A DNA stretch of 64,000 bases from Streptomyces sp. ADI96-02 (lineage in GTDB: Bacteria; Actinomycetota; Actinomycetes; Streptomycetales; Streptomycetaceae), in assembly GCF_003846185.1 (NCBI RefSeq), contig NZ_ML123034.1, positions 2,257,697 through 2,321,696 of the forward strand, read 5' to 3'. Made by a program: the position numbers and the translations under genes. Below the pieces are notes generated by a model. The model was given only the letters and a program-made list of their open reading frames with translations. It was not told the origin of the DNA and made no database searches. This document shows, piece by piece, positions 24,311-32,302 of the stretch (within the stretch, counting starts at the first letter, position 1; every line of letters begins with the position of its first letter).

Positions 24311-26433
24311 GCCTGGGCCCCCTTGTCCGTGCGCAGGTCGAGGACGAGTCCGCTGAACAGGGCTCGTACCGGATGGGTGGATACGTCGGTGGTCCCGCGG
24401 AAGGTGGCGGTGCGCGAGCCGGGGGCGAAGCGGATCACACCGTCGACGATCTCGCAGTTGTGCACGGCGACGAGCTCCGACCACGCCAGAACGGGTCGAG
24501 GACCGGAGCGCACGTCCAGCTTGGCCACCGGTGCGGCTCGCCAGGAGTCTCCCCCGGCGGGAATCCTCACTTCGGCCGTGACGCACCACGCGCCGCCGCC
24601 GTCGATCCGGGCGTCGAGCTCTGCCAGTGCCGGTGGGCTCGACGCCGGCGTGGGCCGGGCCGTCCTGCGTCCCCCCACGGAAAGGCGCTTGCGCAGGCGC
24701 TCCGGCCCGCCCTTGCGATTCTTTCTCGGGAGGGCCACCAGAGCGCGCACGGCCTTGTTCGTCTCGCTCGTGAGCGCACCGATGCGTCGATACGCGGACG
24801 GCGAGTAGAGCATGCGCAGTTCCTCCGTCTGCCCCCACTTGTCGTGCTCGGGCGGTTCGGCCGCCCGCAGGAACGCCTCGGCCTCGTCCGCGAAGGGAGC
24901 GTCGTCGCCCGCTGCCCTGCCGGCGAGCAGCACGGCCTGGAAGGGGTTGGTGCCGACCGGAAGGCCGGGGACCCAACCGACCTTGACGGTCATGCGGTTG
25001 CCGCGCATCGTCGTCACCCTGTTCGACTTTCCGTCGTCCCCGTCCTCCGCCTCCGTGACCAGCACGACCGCCCGGTGCTCGCCACCGCTCCCGCGACCGG
25101 AGCGTCCCGGCACGACCAGCGGGACGGTCGCCATCGCCACCTGCCCCGACTCCGTCATCTTCTCGACGGTCGTTCCGTCCAGGAACGCCTGCAAGGCCCG
25201 CGTCCGTGAGGGCTGCGTGACACGCGGATCGACTCTCGTCTCGGAAAGAATCTCCACACCGTTGCGGAATGTCCTCACGGACGCCTCCAGCAGGGGCCGT
25301 TGACCGCCTCCGCCGGTCATGGCCGCCCAGAAGTTCCGGCCGAGAGCCTCCAGAAGGCGATAGTGCATGCGGTGCACGCTGTCGTCGTCCTCGACGTCCT
25401 CGTTGCTGTCGGTCCCTTCCACGAGACTGGCCACATCGTGCGCGCCGACGATGAGGAAGGAGGTACCGGGCTCGGCGCTCTCCCGGGTGAGGTGCAGACG
25501 CTCGACACTCTCCTCGTCGGCCCACCACGAGCGCGCCACGTGCAGGTCCTCCGCGTCAGGGTCCGGCCTTCCGAACCACGCGGGACCGGCCCAGGCCCGT
25601 CCGCCCACCCTGCGCCAGGGGAGGTCGAGTCGGCCGATGAGCCTCCGCTCGGTCCGCCCCTCGTGCGGCTCCGACAGAGTGGAGTTCATGAGGACCAGCC
25701 CGAGGCGGCTGGTCGCCCAGAGCGTCGCCTTCCCCAGGCCGTAGGAGCCACCGGCGGCGTTCACCGACTTCTGACTGTCCAGCTGGCGCCGTACGACCGC
25801 GGCGAAACGTCCCGTCTCGTAGTCGTCGCCGGTCAGACCGGAGGCGTTGTAGTCGTCGATACGGAGGAGAACCAGGCGGTCCCGCTCGTACATGTCGCTC
25901 AGACCGGCCGCGATCATGCGTCCGACCTTCTGGTCCTGCTGCGCCGCCGCCTCGTAGTGCGGCAGCAGGTCGTCCCAGCGGATCTCGTCGCGAAACCGGG
26001 CCAGGGCCTCACCGGAGAGTTCGTGCAGCGTGTAGCGGACCCGGACCGGCTGGGCGAGGTCCAGGCGTTCGTCGAGGCTGTTCTGGGTCGCCTCGCGCGC
26101 CAGGACACCGACGTCCGCCTCGAAGGCGAAGGCAGCAGCGTTCCCGAACTCCCTTCCCCCGTCCGCGTGTCCCGGGCGGTGGTACCAGGAGATCGGCAGG
26201 CCGGCCAAGGTGTCGGCGGTACGGGTGTGGATCGTCCCCAGATCCGTACCGAGCGCTTCGGCGATCCTGTTGATCGTCTCCTCTCGCGGAGTCGCCCTGC
26301 CGGTGATCCAGGCGGAGACCGCGGCCCTCGTCAGTCCGATTCGCTGGGCGAGATCGGCCTGGCTCATGCCCGACTGCTTCAGCTGTCGGGCGAGCCAGGG
26401 ACCGAAGTCCATTCCGGTGTCCAACCTCATCAC
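24307..26433 (-). CDS. XRE-HTH/GHKL ATPase fusion protein
   Basis: A 708-residue protein. Residues ~16-66 form an XRE-type HTH (SGMSQADLAQRIGLTRAAVS). A GHKL (Hsp90/MutL/histidine-kinase) ATPase follows: N-box REATQNSLDE (113-122), ADP-lid motif RIDDYNASGL (191-200) and G-box GGSYGLGK (228-235). The remaining ~450 residues are unassigned and include an acidic segment SNEDVEDDDS. There is no kinase H-box, so ATP probably drives a conformational clamp rather than phosphotransfer. Start is GTG 26433 or ATG 26430; a third option is ATG 26412, directly before the HTH. It heads the leftward operon and may repress it through repeats upstream. Confidence 0.85.
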   Translation of the reverse strand: MMRLDTGMDFGPWLARQLKQSGMSQADLAQRIGLTRAAVSAWITGRATPREETINRIAEALGTDLGTIHTRTADTLAGLPISWYHRPGHADGGREFGNAAAFAFEADVGVLAREATQNSLDERLDLAQPVRVRYTLHELSGEALARFRDEIRWDDLLPHYEAAAQQDQKVGRMIAAGLSDMYERDRLVLLRIDDYNASGLTGDDYETGRFAAVVRRQLDSQKSVNAAGGSYGLGKATLWATSRLGLVLMNSTLSEPHEGRTERRLIGRLDLPWRRVGGRAWAGPAWFGRPDPDAEDLHVARSWWADEESVERLHLTRESAEPGTSFLIVGAHDVASLVEGTDSNEDVEDDDSVHRMHYRLLEALGRNFWAAMTGGGGQRPLLEASVRTFRNGVEILSETRVDPRVTQPSRTRALQAFLDGTTVEKMTESGQVAMATVPLVVPGRSGRGSGGEHRAVVLVTEAEDGDDGKSNRVTTMRGNRMTVKVGWVPGLPVGTNPFQAVLLAGRAAGDDAPFADEAEAFLRAAEPPEHDKWGQTEELRMLYSPSAYRRIGALTSETNKAVRALVALPRKNRKGGPERLRKRLSVGGRRTARPTPASSPPALAELDARIDGGGAWCVTAEVRIPAGGDSWRAAPVAKLDVRSGPRPVLAWSELVAVHNCEIVDGVIRFAPGSRTATFRGTTDVSTHPVRALFSGLVLDLRTDKGAQA

Positions 26434-26478
26434 TCCTCAGCTGCGGCGCGGCCCATGACCTGCACGATACACCTGGCG

Positions 26479-26517
26479 TTTGACACTGACACCGCGCCCG
26501 ACAACGCCCTTTGACAC
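26479..26517. promoter_or_regulatory. TTTGACAC direct repeats, candidate XRE operator
   Basis: TTTGACAC occurs at 26479-26486 and 26510-26517, exactly 31 bp (about three helical turns) apart, with an extra TGACAC at 26487-26492. They lie 46-84 bp upstream of the XRE-GHKL start and just upstream of a minus-strand TATCGT (26471-26466) that could be its -10 box. Binding by the encoded HTH protein is inferred. Confidence 0.5.
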
Positions 26518-26691
26518 ACTCGCGCCGACCCTCATCCTTAACCCTGCGCCCCATCGACCAAATGACCGACAACATGCCGAAAGGGCAGAATGACCGAAGT
26601 GTCGAATCTTGGCCGAACCTCTACCGATCTGCCCGGAAAAGCGAGTAGGCGACAACGCCTCCCGGAAGCTCTGTCCGGCCCCGCGAGCACC

Positions 26692-26721
26692 TTGTGACGC
26701 CGCCGTTCGATCATGTAACGT
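26692..26721 (+). promoter_or_regulatory. Rightward vegetative-type promoter
   Basis: TTGTGA (26692-26697) and TAACGT (26716-26721) have an 18-bp spacer, pointing toward the small gene at 27042 and the helicase operon. Confidence 0.55.
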
Positions 26722-27041
26722 GAAAGCGGGAAACGCCTCACCAAGCGCTGTCGAACCATTTCTGGCGAGGGTCCTGTTCTGCATGCCCAGAATTCCCCCG
26801 CCGCACCCGGAATCGATATTCCGTAAGGAAAATCACCAAACCTCTTGCCTTGCTCGATCACATGCGCTTGGCTTCTGCCACGTTCTTCCGGACAACGAAT
26901 CCTCCGCCCCTTGCCGTTTCTCGAAAAAACCTTCCTCCTGGCGAATCGGCCCACCTTTCCGTGCGCTTTTCCGCCCTTCTGCACGTGCGCCATTTTCCGT
27001 CACGCCCGGTACACATTCAGCCAGAGCCCAGGGAGCTGCCC

Positions 27042-27407
27042 ATGGACACCAACCCGCCCGAGTCGGACGACGCCTGCTTCGGGCTCGTCGAGCAGTACGA
27101 CTCCATCGAAGACCCGCATCTGCGGTCCGAATTCCTCGACGCCGCCGGAACGACGCCTTCGTACATCAACGCCCTGCGGCTCCGCCGCGACAGGGCAGCC
27201 GCCCGTAGGGCCTCCGAGCCCACCACCCCCGAAGCGCCGGGCCCGGTGGGCGACAAGGTCACTCGGCGGCGGCCCCCTCTCCTCTCGACCCGCTCCCGTG
27301 TCAGCGTCACCCGTCCGCCCAACAACAGGGGCGGAGCCGCCCGCCATCGCCGTCGCCGGAACCGTGAACGCCCCGATGTCGTCGTCATCGTGTTCAGGCT
27401 CGACTGA
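27042..27407 (+). CDS. Small hypothetical protein upstream of the DISARM-like operon
   Basis: A 121-residue protein. It has an acidic N-terminal part (MDTNPPESDDACFGLVEQYD, then a helix with SIEDPHLRSEFLDAAG) and a strongly basic tail (RRRPPL, RHRRRRNRERP). AGGGAG lies 7-8 nt before the ATG, and codon use is normal for the genome. No family is recognised. The acidic-helix/basic-tail layout could suit a small DNA- or nucleoprotein-binding factor, but this is a guess. It ends 119 bp before the large helicase gene and may be cotranscribed. Confidence 0.5.
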   Translation: MDTNPPESDDACFGLVEQYDSIEDPHLRSEFLDAAGTTPSYINALRLRRDRAAARRASEPTTPEAPGPVGDKVTRRRPPLLSTRSRVSVTRPPNNRGGAARHRRRRNRERPDVVVIVFRLD

Positions 27408-27526
27408 CCCGACACATCGTCGGGCTCGGAACTCCTATCGTTGAGGTCGCGGGCCGGCCGCATCCCCCGCTGCGACCGGCCCCGACTCCTTGCGCGTTCA
27501 GCTCACGGCCACGGAATGGGAAAACC

Positions 27527-30500
27527 TTGAATCACCCCAATGTGACGGACAGTTCGGGCGAGTCCTCCGTCATCCGGACGATCATCGACCAGTCGGCGCG
27601 GGTACTGGAGACGTATCGCGTCGATCCGGGGCTGATTCTGGAGCATGCCAACGGCGAACGGCGGATCACGCAAGGCGGTTATGGGGACCGCCAGTTGTTC
27701 GAACTCGTCCAGAACGCCGCGGACGAGATCGCGCACTCCCCGGGCGGGAAGGTGCACGTCGTTCTCACGAACAAGCACCTGTACTGTGCGAACGAGGGCA
27801 GGGAGGTCACGGCGGAAGGTGCCGAGACCATTCTCCGCATGAGTGTGTCGAAGAAGCGAGGAGGGCAGATCGGCCGCTTCGGCGTCGGGGTGAAATCGGT
27901 TCTCGCGGTCACCGACGCTCCTCAATTCTTCAGCACCTCAGGGGCATTCGGATTCGACCGGGCCTGGTCGTACGCGGAGATCAGGAAGGCCGGGGGCGAC
28001 AACGCGACACGGGACGACTTCGAGGCGCCGGTCCTGCGCATGGCCCGCCCGCTGGACGCCACGAAGGAGCGCACCGAGGATCCCGTTCTCGACAAGCTGC
28101 TCGGCTGGGCCACCACCGTGGTGCGGCTGCCTCTCCTGCCCGGAGCGGCCGATCGACTCGGACACGACATCCATACGGTCGCCGGCAGCCACGGGCCGCA
28201 GCGGGAGTTCCCGGCGCGCTTCCAGTTGTTCTCCCACCACGTGGGCACCGTGGTCCTGGAGGACCGTCGGACCATGCCGCAGATCCGGCGGGAGATCACG
28301 GTCGAGCACGAGGGCGTCCTGCACACGATCCACGAGGCTCGCACCGGTAAGCCGGAATCCCACTCCACCTGGAAGGTCTTCACCCACGCCCATCGCCCCA
28401 CCGAACGGGCACGGGCCAGCGCGGGCGAGATGCACGATCGCGGAACGATCGACGTCTCCTGGGCCGTCCCCGAATACACCGGTGACACCGTCCTCCTCGT
28501 CCCCAAGGGACGAGGGGAGTTCTGGTCGTTCTTCCCGACCAAGTACCCGATGACCTTGGCCGGCATCCTCAACGGCGCCTGGAAGACAAATGAGGACAGA
28601 CAGAACCTTCTGGACTCCAGTCCGTTCAACGAGGAGATCATCCAGGTCGCCGCGAAGCTGGTCGTCGAATCGTTGCCGCTGCTGGCTCCGCCCGAGGATC
28701 CCGGCGCCTACCTCCCCCTGCTGCCCGGTCGGACCAGGGAGTCGGAGACTCTCAACTGGGCCGACAAGTACCTGACCGAACAGATCTGGAAGCTGACCGC
28801 CCAGCTTCCGTCGCTTCCCGACCAGGACGGCGTCCTGAGGGTTCCCCGCGAGCTGCGCTTCCATCCCGCGCCGGTGGGGAAGGGACCACTCAGGCTCGAG
28901 TGGCTCCGGATGTGGAACGCCTACCCCGGGCGTCCTGCGAACTGGGTTCACCCCTCGGTGGAGGCCGCGGAGTTCCGCCCCGGCAAGGTGGGGCACATTC
29001 TGGAGCAGACCAGGCAGGGCCGTGCGACCGTCCGGGAGTGGTTGGAGGCTCTGGTCAGCGACGGTACGGCCGAAGCCTCCGCTGTCGCGATCCGCATCTT
29101 CGCCGCGATGGTCCGCGAGGGATCGCCCTTCGCGGACGAGGCCCGAGCGGCCCGCATCGTGTTGACCGAGGAGAGCGGGTTGGTGCCCGCTGTCGTGGGC
29201 AAGGTCTACCGTCGGGCCGTCCAGGACGGACTGCGCGACGGCACCACGTACGTGGCCCCCTCACTCTCGGAGGACGAGTCGCTCATCAGCGATCTCACGA
29301 CGATCGGCATCAGGGAGGCGGATTCCCGCGGACGCTTCATCGGCGTCCTGGAGCAGGGGTTCAACGGCTACGGGCCCCAGGACTGGGGGCGCTTCTGGGA
29401 GCTGTTCCACAGTGCGGGCGGCAGCCAGGTGAGCGGCGAGGTGATCGCTCACGTCGCCGACCCGATGGCGACCCTGTTCGTCCGGACGGTGGACGGGCGC
29501 TTTCACCGCATGCGCGACTGCCTTCTCCCCGGCGCCGTGGTGCCCGGCGACGGCAGCCGGGACCGCTCGGTCGCGGTGGACCTGGACTTCCACTCCGACG
29601 ACCGCATGGTCTTCCACGAGTTCGGGCTGCGCTCGGCGCCCACCGCCGGCCACCGTCCCTCGCCGGACGAGGCGTGGTTCTCCGAGTACGCGACGGCGAT
29701 CTACGACAGCTACTGCCGGACACTGAGCAGCAATGCCGCGCGCCCGTCCTTCAGCAGGCTCAAGCTGGAGGGTTCCCCCATCGGTGGGCCGCTGCACGTC
29801 CTGGATCTGCTGTCGGACGAAGGGCGGGCCGCCTTCGTGAAGGCGCTGCCCGACGCGAGCGTCGTCGACACCTGGACCATGCAGTTCGGCGCCCAGTTGT
29901 CCACGCGCAAGTCCGTCCACTCCCCATTGCGTTGGATGCTCGGCCGGCTCGGTCGGATCCCCACCTCGCAGGGCATCGTCCCGGTTCCCGACGCGGTGGG
30001 CCCTCAGCTGCACGCCTACGCCGACGTACTGCCGGTCGCTGACATCAGTGCCGAGAAGGCCCGCAAGCTGCACCTTCCGACCGTGGTGGACGACGTCCCG
30101 ACGAAGCAGTGGGACCGCCTGCTCGAACAGCTCGGCACCAGTGACGACGACACCTTCGTCGGCCGTACGTACGTGATGTTGACCCGGCTGGAGGTCGACT
30201 TTCCCGAAGGGGAACCGACCCGATGCCGCATCGGGTCGGAATGGTCCGCGCAGGAGGACGGCAAGATCGCTGTCGCGGCTTCGGATGCGGAGTACCGCGC
30301 GCTGCGTGCCGAGCGTATCCCCGCGCTGTTGGCCGGCAGCCCGGAGGACGCCGCCCTGCTCGTCAAGACGTGGGGCATGTTGCGCTACAGCGACGTCATC
30401 AGCAGGGAGACCCGCCATGTGGGCATCGGCGAGCCGACGCTCCTGCACGACGAGTTCCCCACGCTTCGCCAGCGGATCGGAAACGCGGTCAACAACTACC

Positions 30501-32302
30501 GCCTGCAGCGCTGCTCCGAGCTGGAGGAGGTGACCCGTACGCCTCAGGGCGCAACCTCCCACCCTCGCAGCAGCGCCCTCCAGGGCGACACCGTGCTCGT
30601 CCTCGAACCCGTGGACAGGCCGGCCGCCCTGATGGCCGTCGACCGTGAGCTGCGTTGGGGGCTGAAGGAGGCGGGATGCCGGGCTGTTCTCGACGCCCAG
30701 GAACGGCAGGAGGCCGACCAGCAACTCCAGACGGCCCTGCGCCGGGTCCGCGAGGCGGAGAGCGTCGAGGCGAAGCTGGAGCTGCTCATCGGCGAGGCCG
30801 CGCTCCGGGCCGGCCTTCCGCCCGGCCTGCTGGAGAGCGAGCGGGCCGAGTCGGGCGACGTCGATCCGTCGGCCCGCCGGATCGCACGAATGGCGTACAA
30901 CGCCCACGGTGACGGAGTGTTGCAGATGCACGTCCGTGATCTGCAGGCCGCCTATCCGAGCCACGCTCCGTCGAGTTTCACCGGCTCCTCGCCCGCGGTG
31001 AAGTTCGTCGCCGATTTCGGCTTCCCCGACTCCTTCGCCGGCACCAGGACGCCGCCCCTTCCGCCGCGGATCGAGATCCCCGGCCCCACCGAGTTCCCAC
31101 GACTGCACGACTACCAGGAGCGCCTCGCCACGAAGGTGTTCGCCATGCTCGACCGGTTCGCACCGCAACGCGGCATGCTGTCGTTGCCCACCGGTGCCGG
31201 CAAGACCCGGGTGGCGGCGGAGGCCGTGATTCGCTGGGTCAAGTCCCTGGGAGAGCTGGACGGCCCCATCCTCTGGATCGCCCAGACCGAGGAACTGTGC
31301 GAGCAGGCGGTGCAGAGCTGGAGCTTCGTGTGGTCGAAGGTCGGCGCCGAGAGCCCCTTGACGATCAGCAGGCTGTGGACGACCAACGAGGCCGGCCCGG
31401 TCGGCGACCGACCGCACCTCGTCGTGGCCACGGACGCCAAGCTCGGCAACTGCCTCGGCACCGAGGGGTACTCCTGGCTCCGGAAGGCGAGCCTGGTCAT
31501 CGTCGACGAGGCCCACGTGGCCATCTCACCGCAGTACACGAAGATCCTCGAACAGCTGGGGCTGACGGCCCGCGAGACACAGCGCCATCTGCTCGGTCTC
31601 ACGGCCACGCCGTTCCGCAACACGAACGACGAGGAGACCCGGCGTCTGGTCCAGCGCTTCGGTGCACAGCGACTCGACGACGGAGTCTTCCGCACCGGCG
31701 ACGCCTACGGTGAGCTGCAGGAACTCGGCATGCTGGCCAAGGTCGACCACCGGGAGCTCCTGGGCGGCACCATCGAGCTGACCAACGACGAGAAGGAGCG
31801 GGCCGATCAGATGAGCCTGCTGTCGAAGGCCGCCGAGCAGCGTCTCGCCGACGACCACGACCGCAACAGGCGCATCCTGGAGGAGATCGGCGACATGCCC
31901 GCGGACTGGCCCGTCCTGGTCTTCGCCACCTCGGTGGGGCACGCCAAGTTCCTCGCCGCGAAACTCAAGGGCCGAGGGATCACCGCCGCGTCGGTGGACT
32001 CGGCCACCTCCGTGGGGGAACGCCGGAAGAGCATCGACGACTTCCGCCGCGGGCGCGTTCGCGTCCTCACGAACTACGGTGTTCTCACCCAGGGGTTCGA
32101 CGCACCCGCCACCCGGGCGGTTGTCGTCGCCCGCCCCACCTACAGCCCGAACGTCTACCAGCAGATGATCGGCCGCGGTCTTCGCGGTCCCGGTAACGGA
32201 GGCAAGGAGACCTGCCTGATCCTCAACGTCCGGGACAACATCACCAACTACGGCAAGGCGCTCGCCTTCACGCAGTTCGAGCACCTGTGGAGGGCCAAGT
32301 GA
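27527..32302 (+). CDS. Sacsin-like GHKL ATPase fused to an SF2 helicase
   Basis: A 1591-residue two-engine protein. The N-terminus is a sacsin/Hsp90-like GHKL ATPase: N-box LFELVQNAADE (57-67), G1 YCANEG, G2 GRFGVGVKS (116-124). About 1050 residues without recognised motifs follow. The C-terminal ~400 residues are an SF2 helicase/translocase: Walker A PTGAGKT (1221-1227), DEAH box (1327-1330), motif III GLTATPFRN, motif V LTQGFDAP, motif VI QMIGRGLRG (from 1546). The start is TTG 27527; GTG at 27542 is an alternative. It heads a four-gene operon and overlaps the UvrD gene by GTGA. Probably a DNA-processing ATPase of the defence system. Confidence 0.87.
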   Translation: MNHPNVTDSSGESSVIRTIIDQSARVLETYRVDPGLILEHANGERRITQGGYGDRQLFELVQNAADEIAHSPGGKVHVVLTNKHLYCANEGREVTAEGAETILRMSVSKKRGGQIGRFGVGVKSVLAVTDAPQFFSTSGAFGFDRAWSYAEIRKAGGDNATRDDFEAPVLRMARPLDATKERTEDPVLDKLLGWATTVVRLPLLPGAADRLGHDIHTVAGSHGPQREFPARFQLFSHHVGTVVLEDRRTMPQIRREITVEHEGVLHTIHEARTGKPESHSTWKVFTHAHRPTERARASAGEMHDRGTIDVSWAVPEYTGDTVLLVPKGRGEFWSFFPTKYPMTLAGILNGAWKTNEDRQNLLDSSPFNEEIIQVAAKLVVESLPLLAPPEDPGAYLPLLPGRTRESETLNWADKYLTEQIWKLTAQLPSLPDQDGVLRVPRELRFHPAPVGKGPLRLEWLRMWNAYPGRPANWVHPSVEAAEFRPGKVGHILEQTRQGRATVREWLEALVSDGTAEASAVAIRIFAAMVREGSPFADEARAARIVLTEESGLVPAVVGKVYRRAVQDGLRDGTTYVAPSLSEDESLISDLTTIGIREADSRGRFIGVLEQGFNGYGPQDWGRFWELFHSAGGSQVSGEVIAHVADPMATLFVRTVDGRFHRMRDCLLPGAVVPGDGSRDRSVAVDLDFHSDDRMVFHEFGLRSAPTAGHRPSPDEAWFSEYATAIYDSYCRTLSSNAARPSFSRLKLEGSPIGGPLHVLDLLSDEGRAAFVKALPDASVVDTWTMQFGAQLSTRKSVHSPLRWMLGRLGRIPTSQGIVPVPDAVGPQLHAYADVLPVADISAEKARKLHLPTVVDDVPTKQWDRLLEQLGTSDDDTFVGRTYVMLTRLEVDFPEGEPTRCRIGSEWSAQEDGKIAVAASDAEYRALRAERIPALLAGSPEDAALLVKTWGMLRYSDVISRETRHVGIGEPTLLHDEFPTLRQRIGNAVNNYRLQRCSELEEVTRTPQGATSHPRSSALQGDTVLVLEPVDRPAALMAVDRELRWGLKEAGCRAVLDAQERQEADQQLQTALRRVREAESVEAKLELLIGEAALRAGLPPGLLESERAESGDVDPSARRIARMAYNAHGDGVLQMHVRDLQAAYPSHAPSSFTGSSPAVKFVADFGFPDSFAGTRTPPLPPRIEIPGPTEFPRLHDYQERLATKVFAMLDRFAPQRGMLSLPTGAGKTRVAAEAVIRWVKSLGELDGPILWIAQTEELCEQAVQSWSFVWSKVGAESPLTISRLWTTNEAGPVGDRPHLVVATDAKLGNCLGTEGYSWLRKASLVIVDEAHVAISPQYTKILEQLGLTARETQRHLLGLTATPFRNTNDEETRRLVQRFGAQRLDDGVFRTGDAYGELQELGMLAKVDHRELLGGTIELTNDEKERADQMSLLSKAAEQRLADDHDRNRRILEEIGDMPADWPVLVFATSVGHAKFLAAKLKGRGITAASVDSATSVGERRKSIDDFRRGRVRVLTNYGVLTQGFDAPATRAVVVARPTYSPNVYQQMIGRGLRGPGNGGKETCLILNVRDNITNYGKALAFTQFEHLWRAK

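Larger units (their letters stand above)
26434..27041. other. Divergent control region of the defence island (608 bp, no gene seen)
   Basis: The region between the leftward GHKL operon and the rightward genes is noticeably less G+C-rich than its surroundings, especially 26780-27000. Visible elements are the TTTGACAC repeats, a rightward promoter at 26692-26721 and a CGGAAT-4-ATTCCG dyad at 26808-26823. Open frames across it have atypical codon use and no ribosome-binding sites, so I call none of them genes. A small RNA or long 5' leader is possible. Confidence 0.6.

Noticed and set aside
26538..26993. 151-residue minus-strand frame in the divergent control region
   Set aside because: No ribosome-binding site, atypical codon use and no domain; it lies over the predicted promoters.
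29261..31516. 751-residue minus-strand frame inside the GHKL-helicase gene
   Set aside because: It is antisense to conserved helicase motifs and has no recognisable domain.
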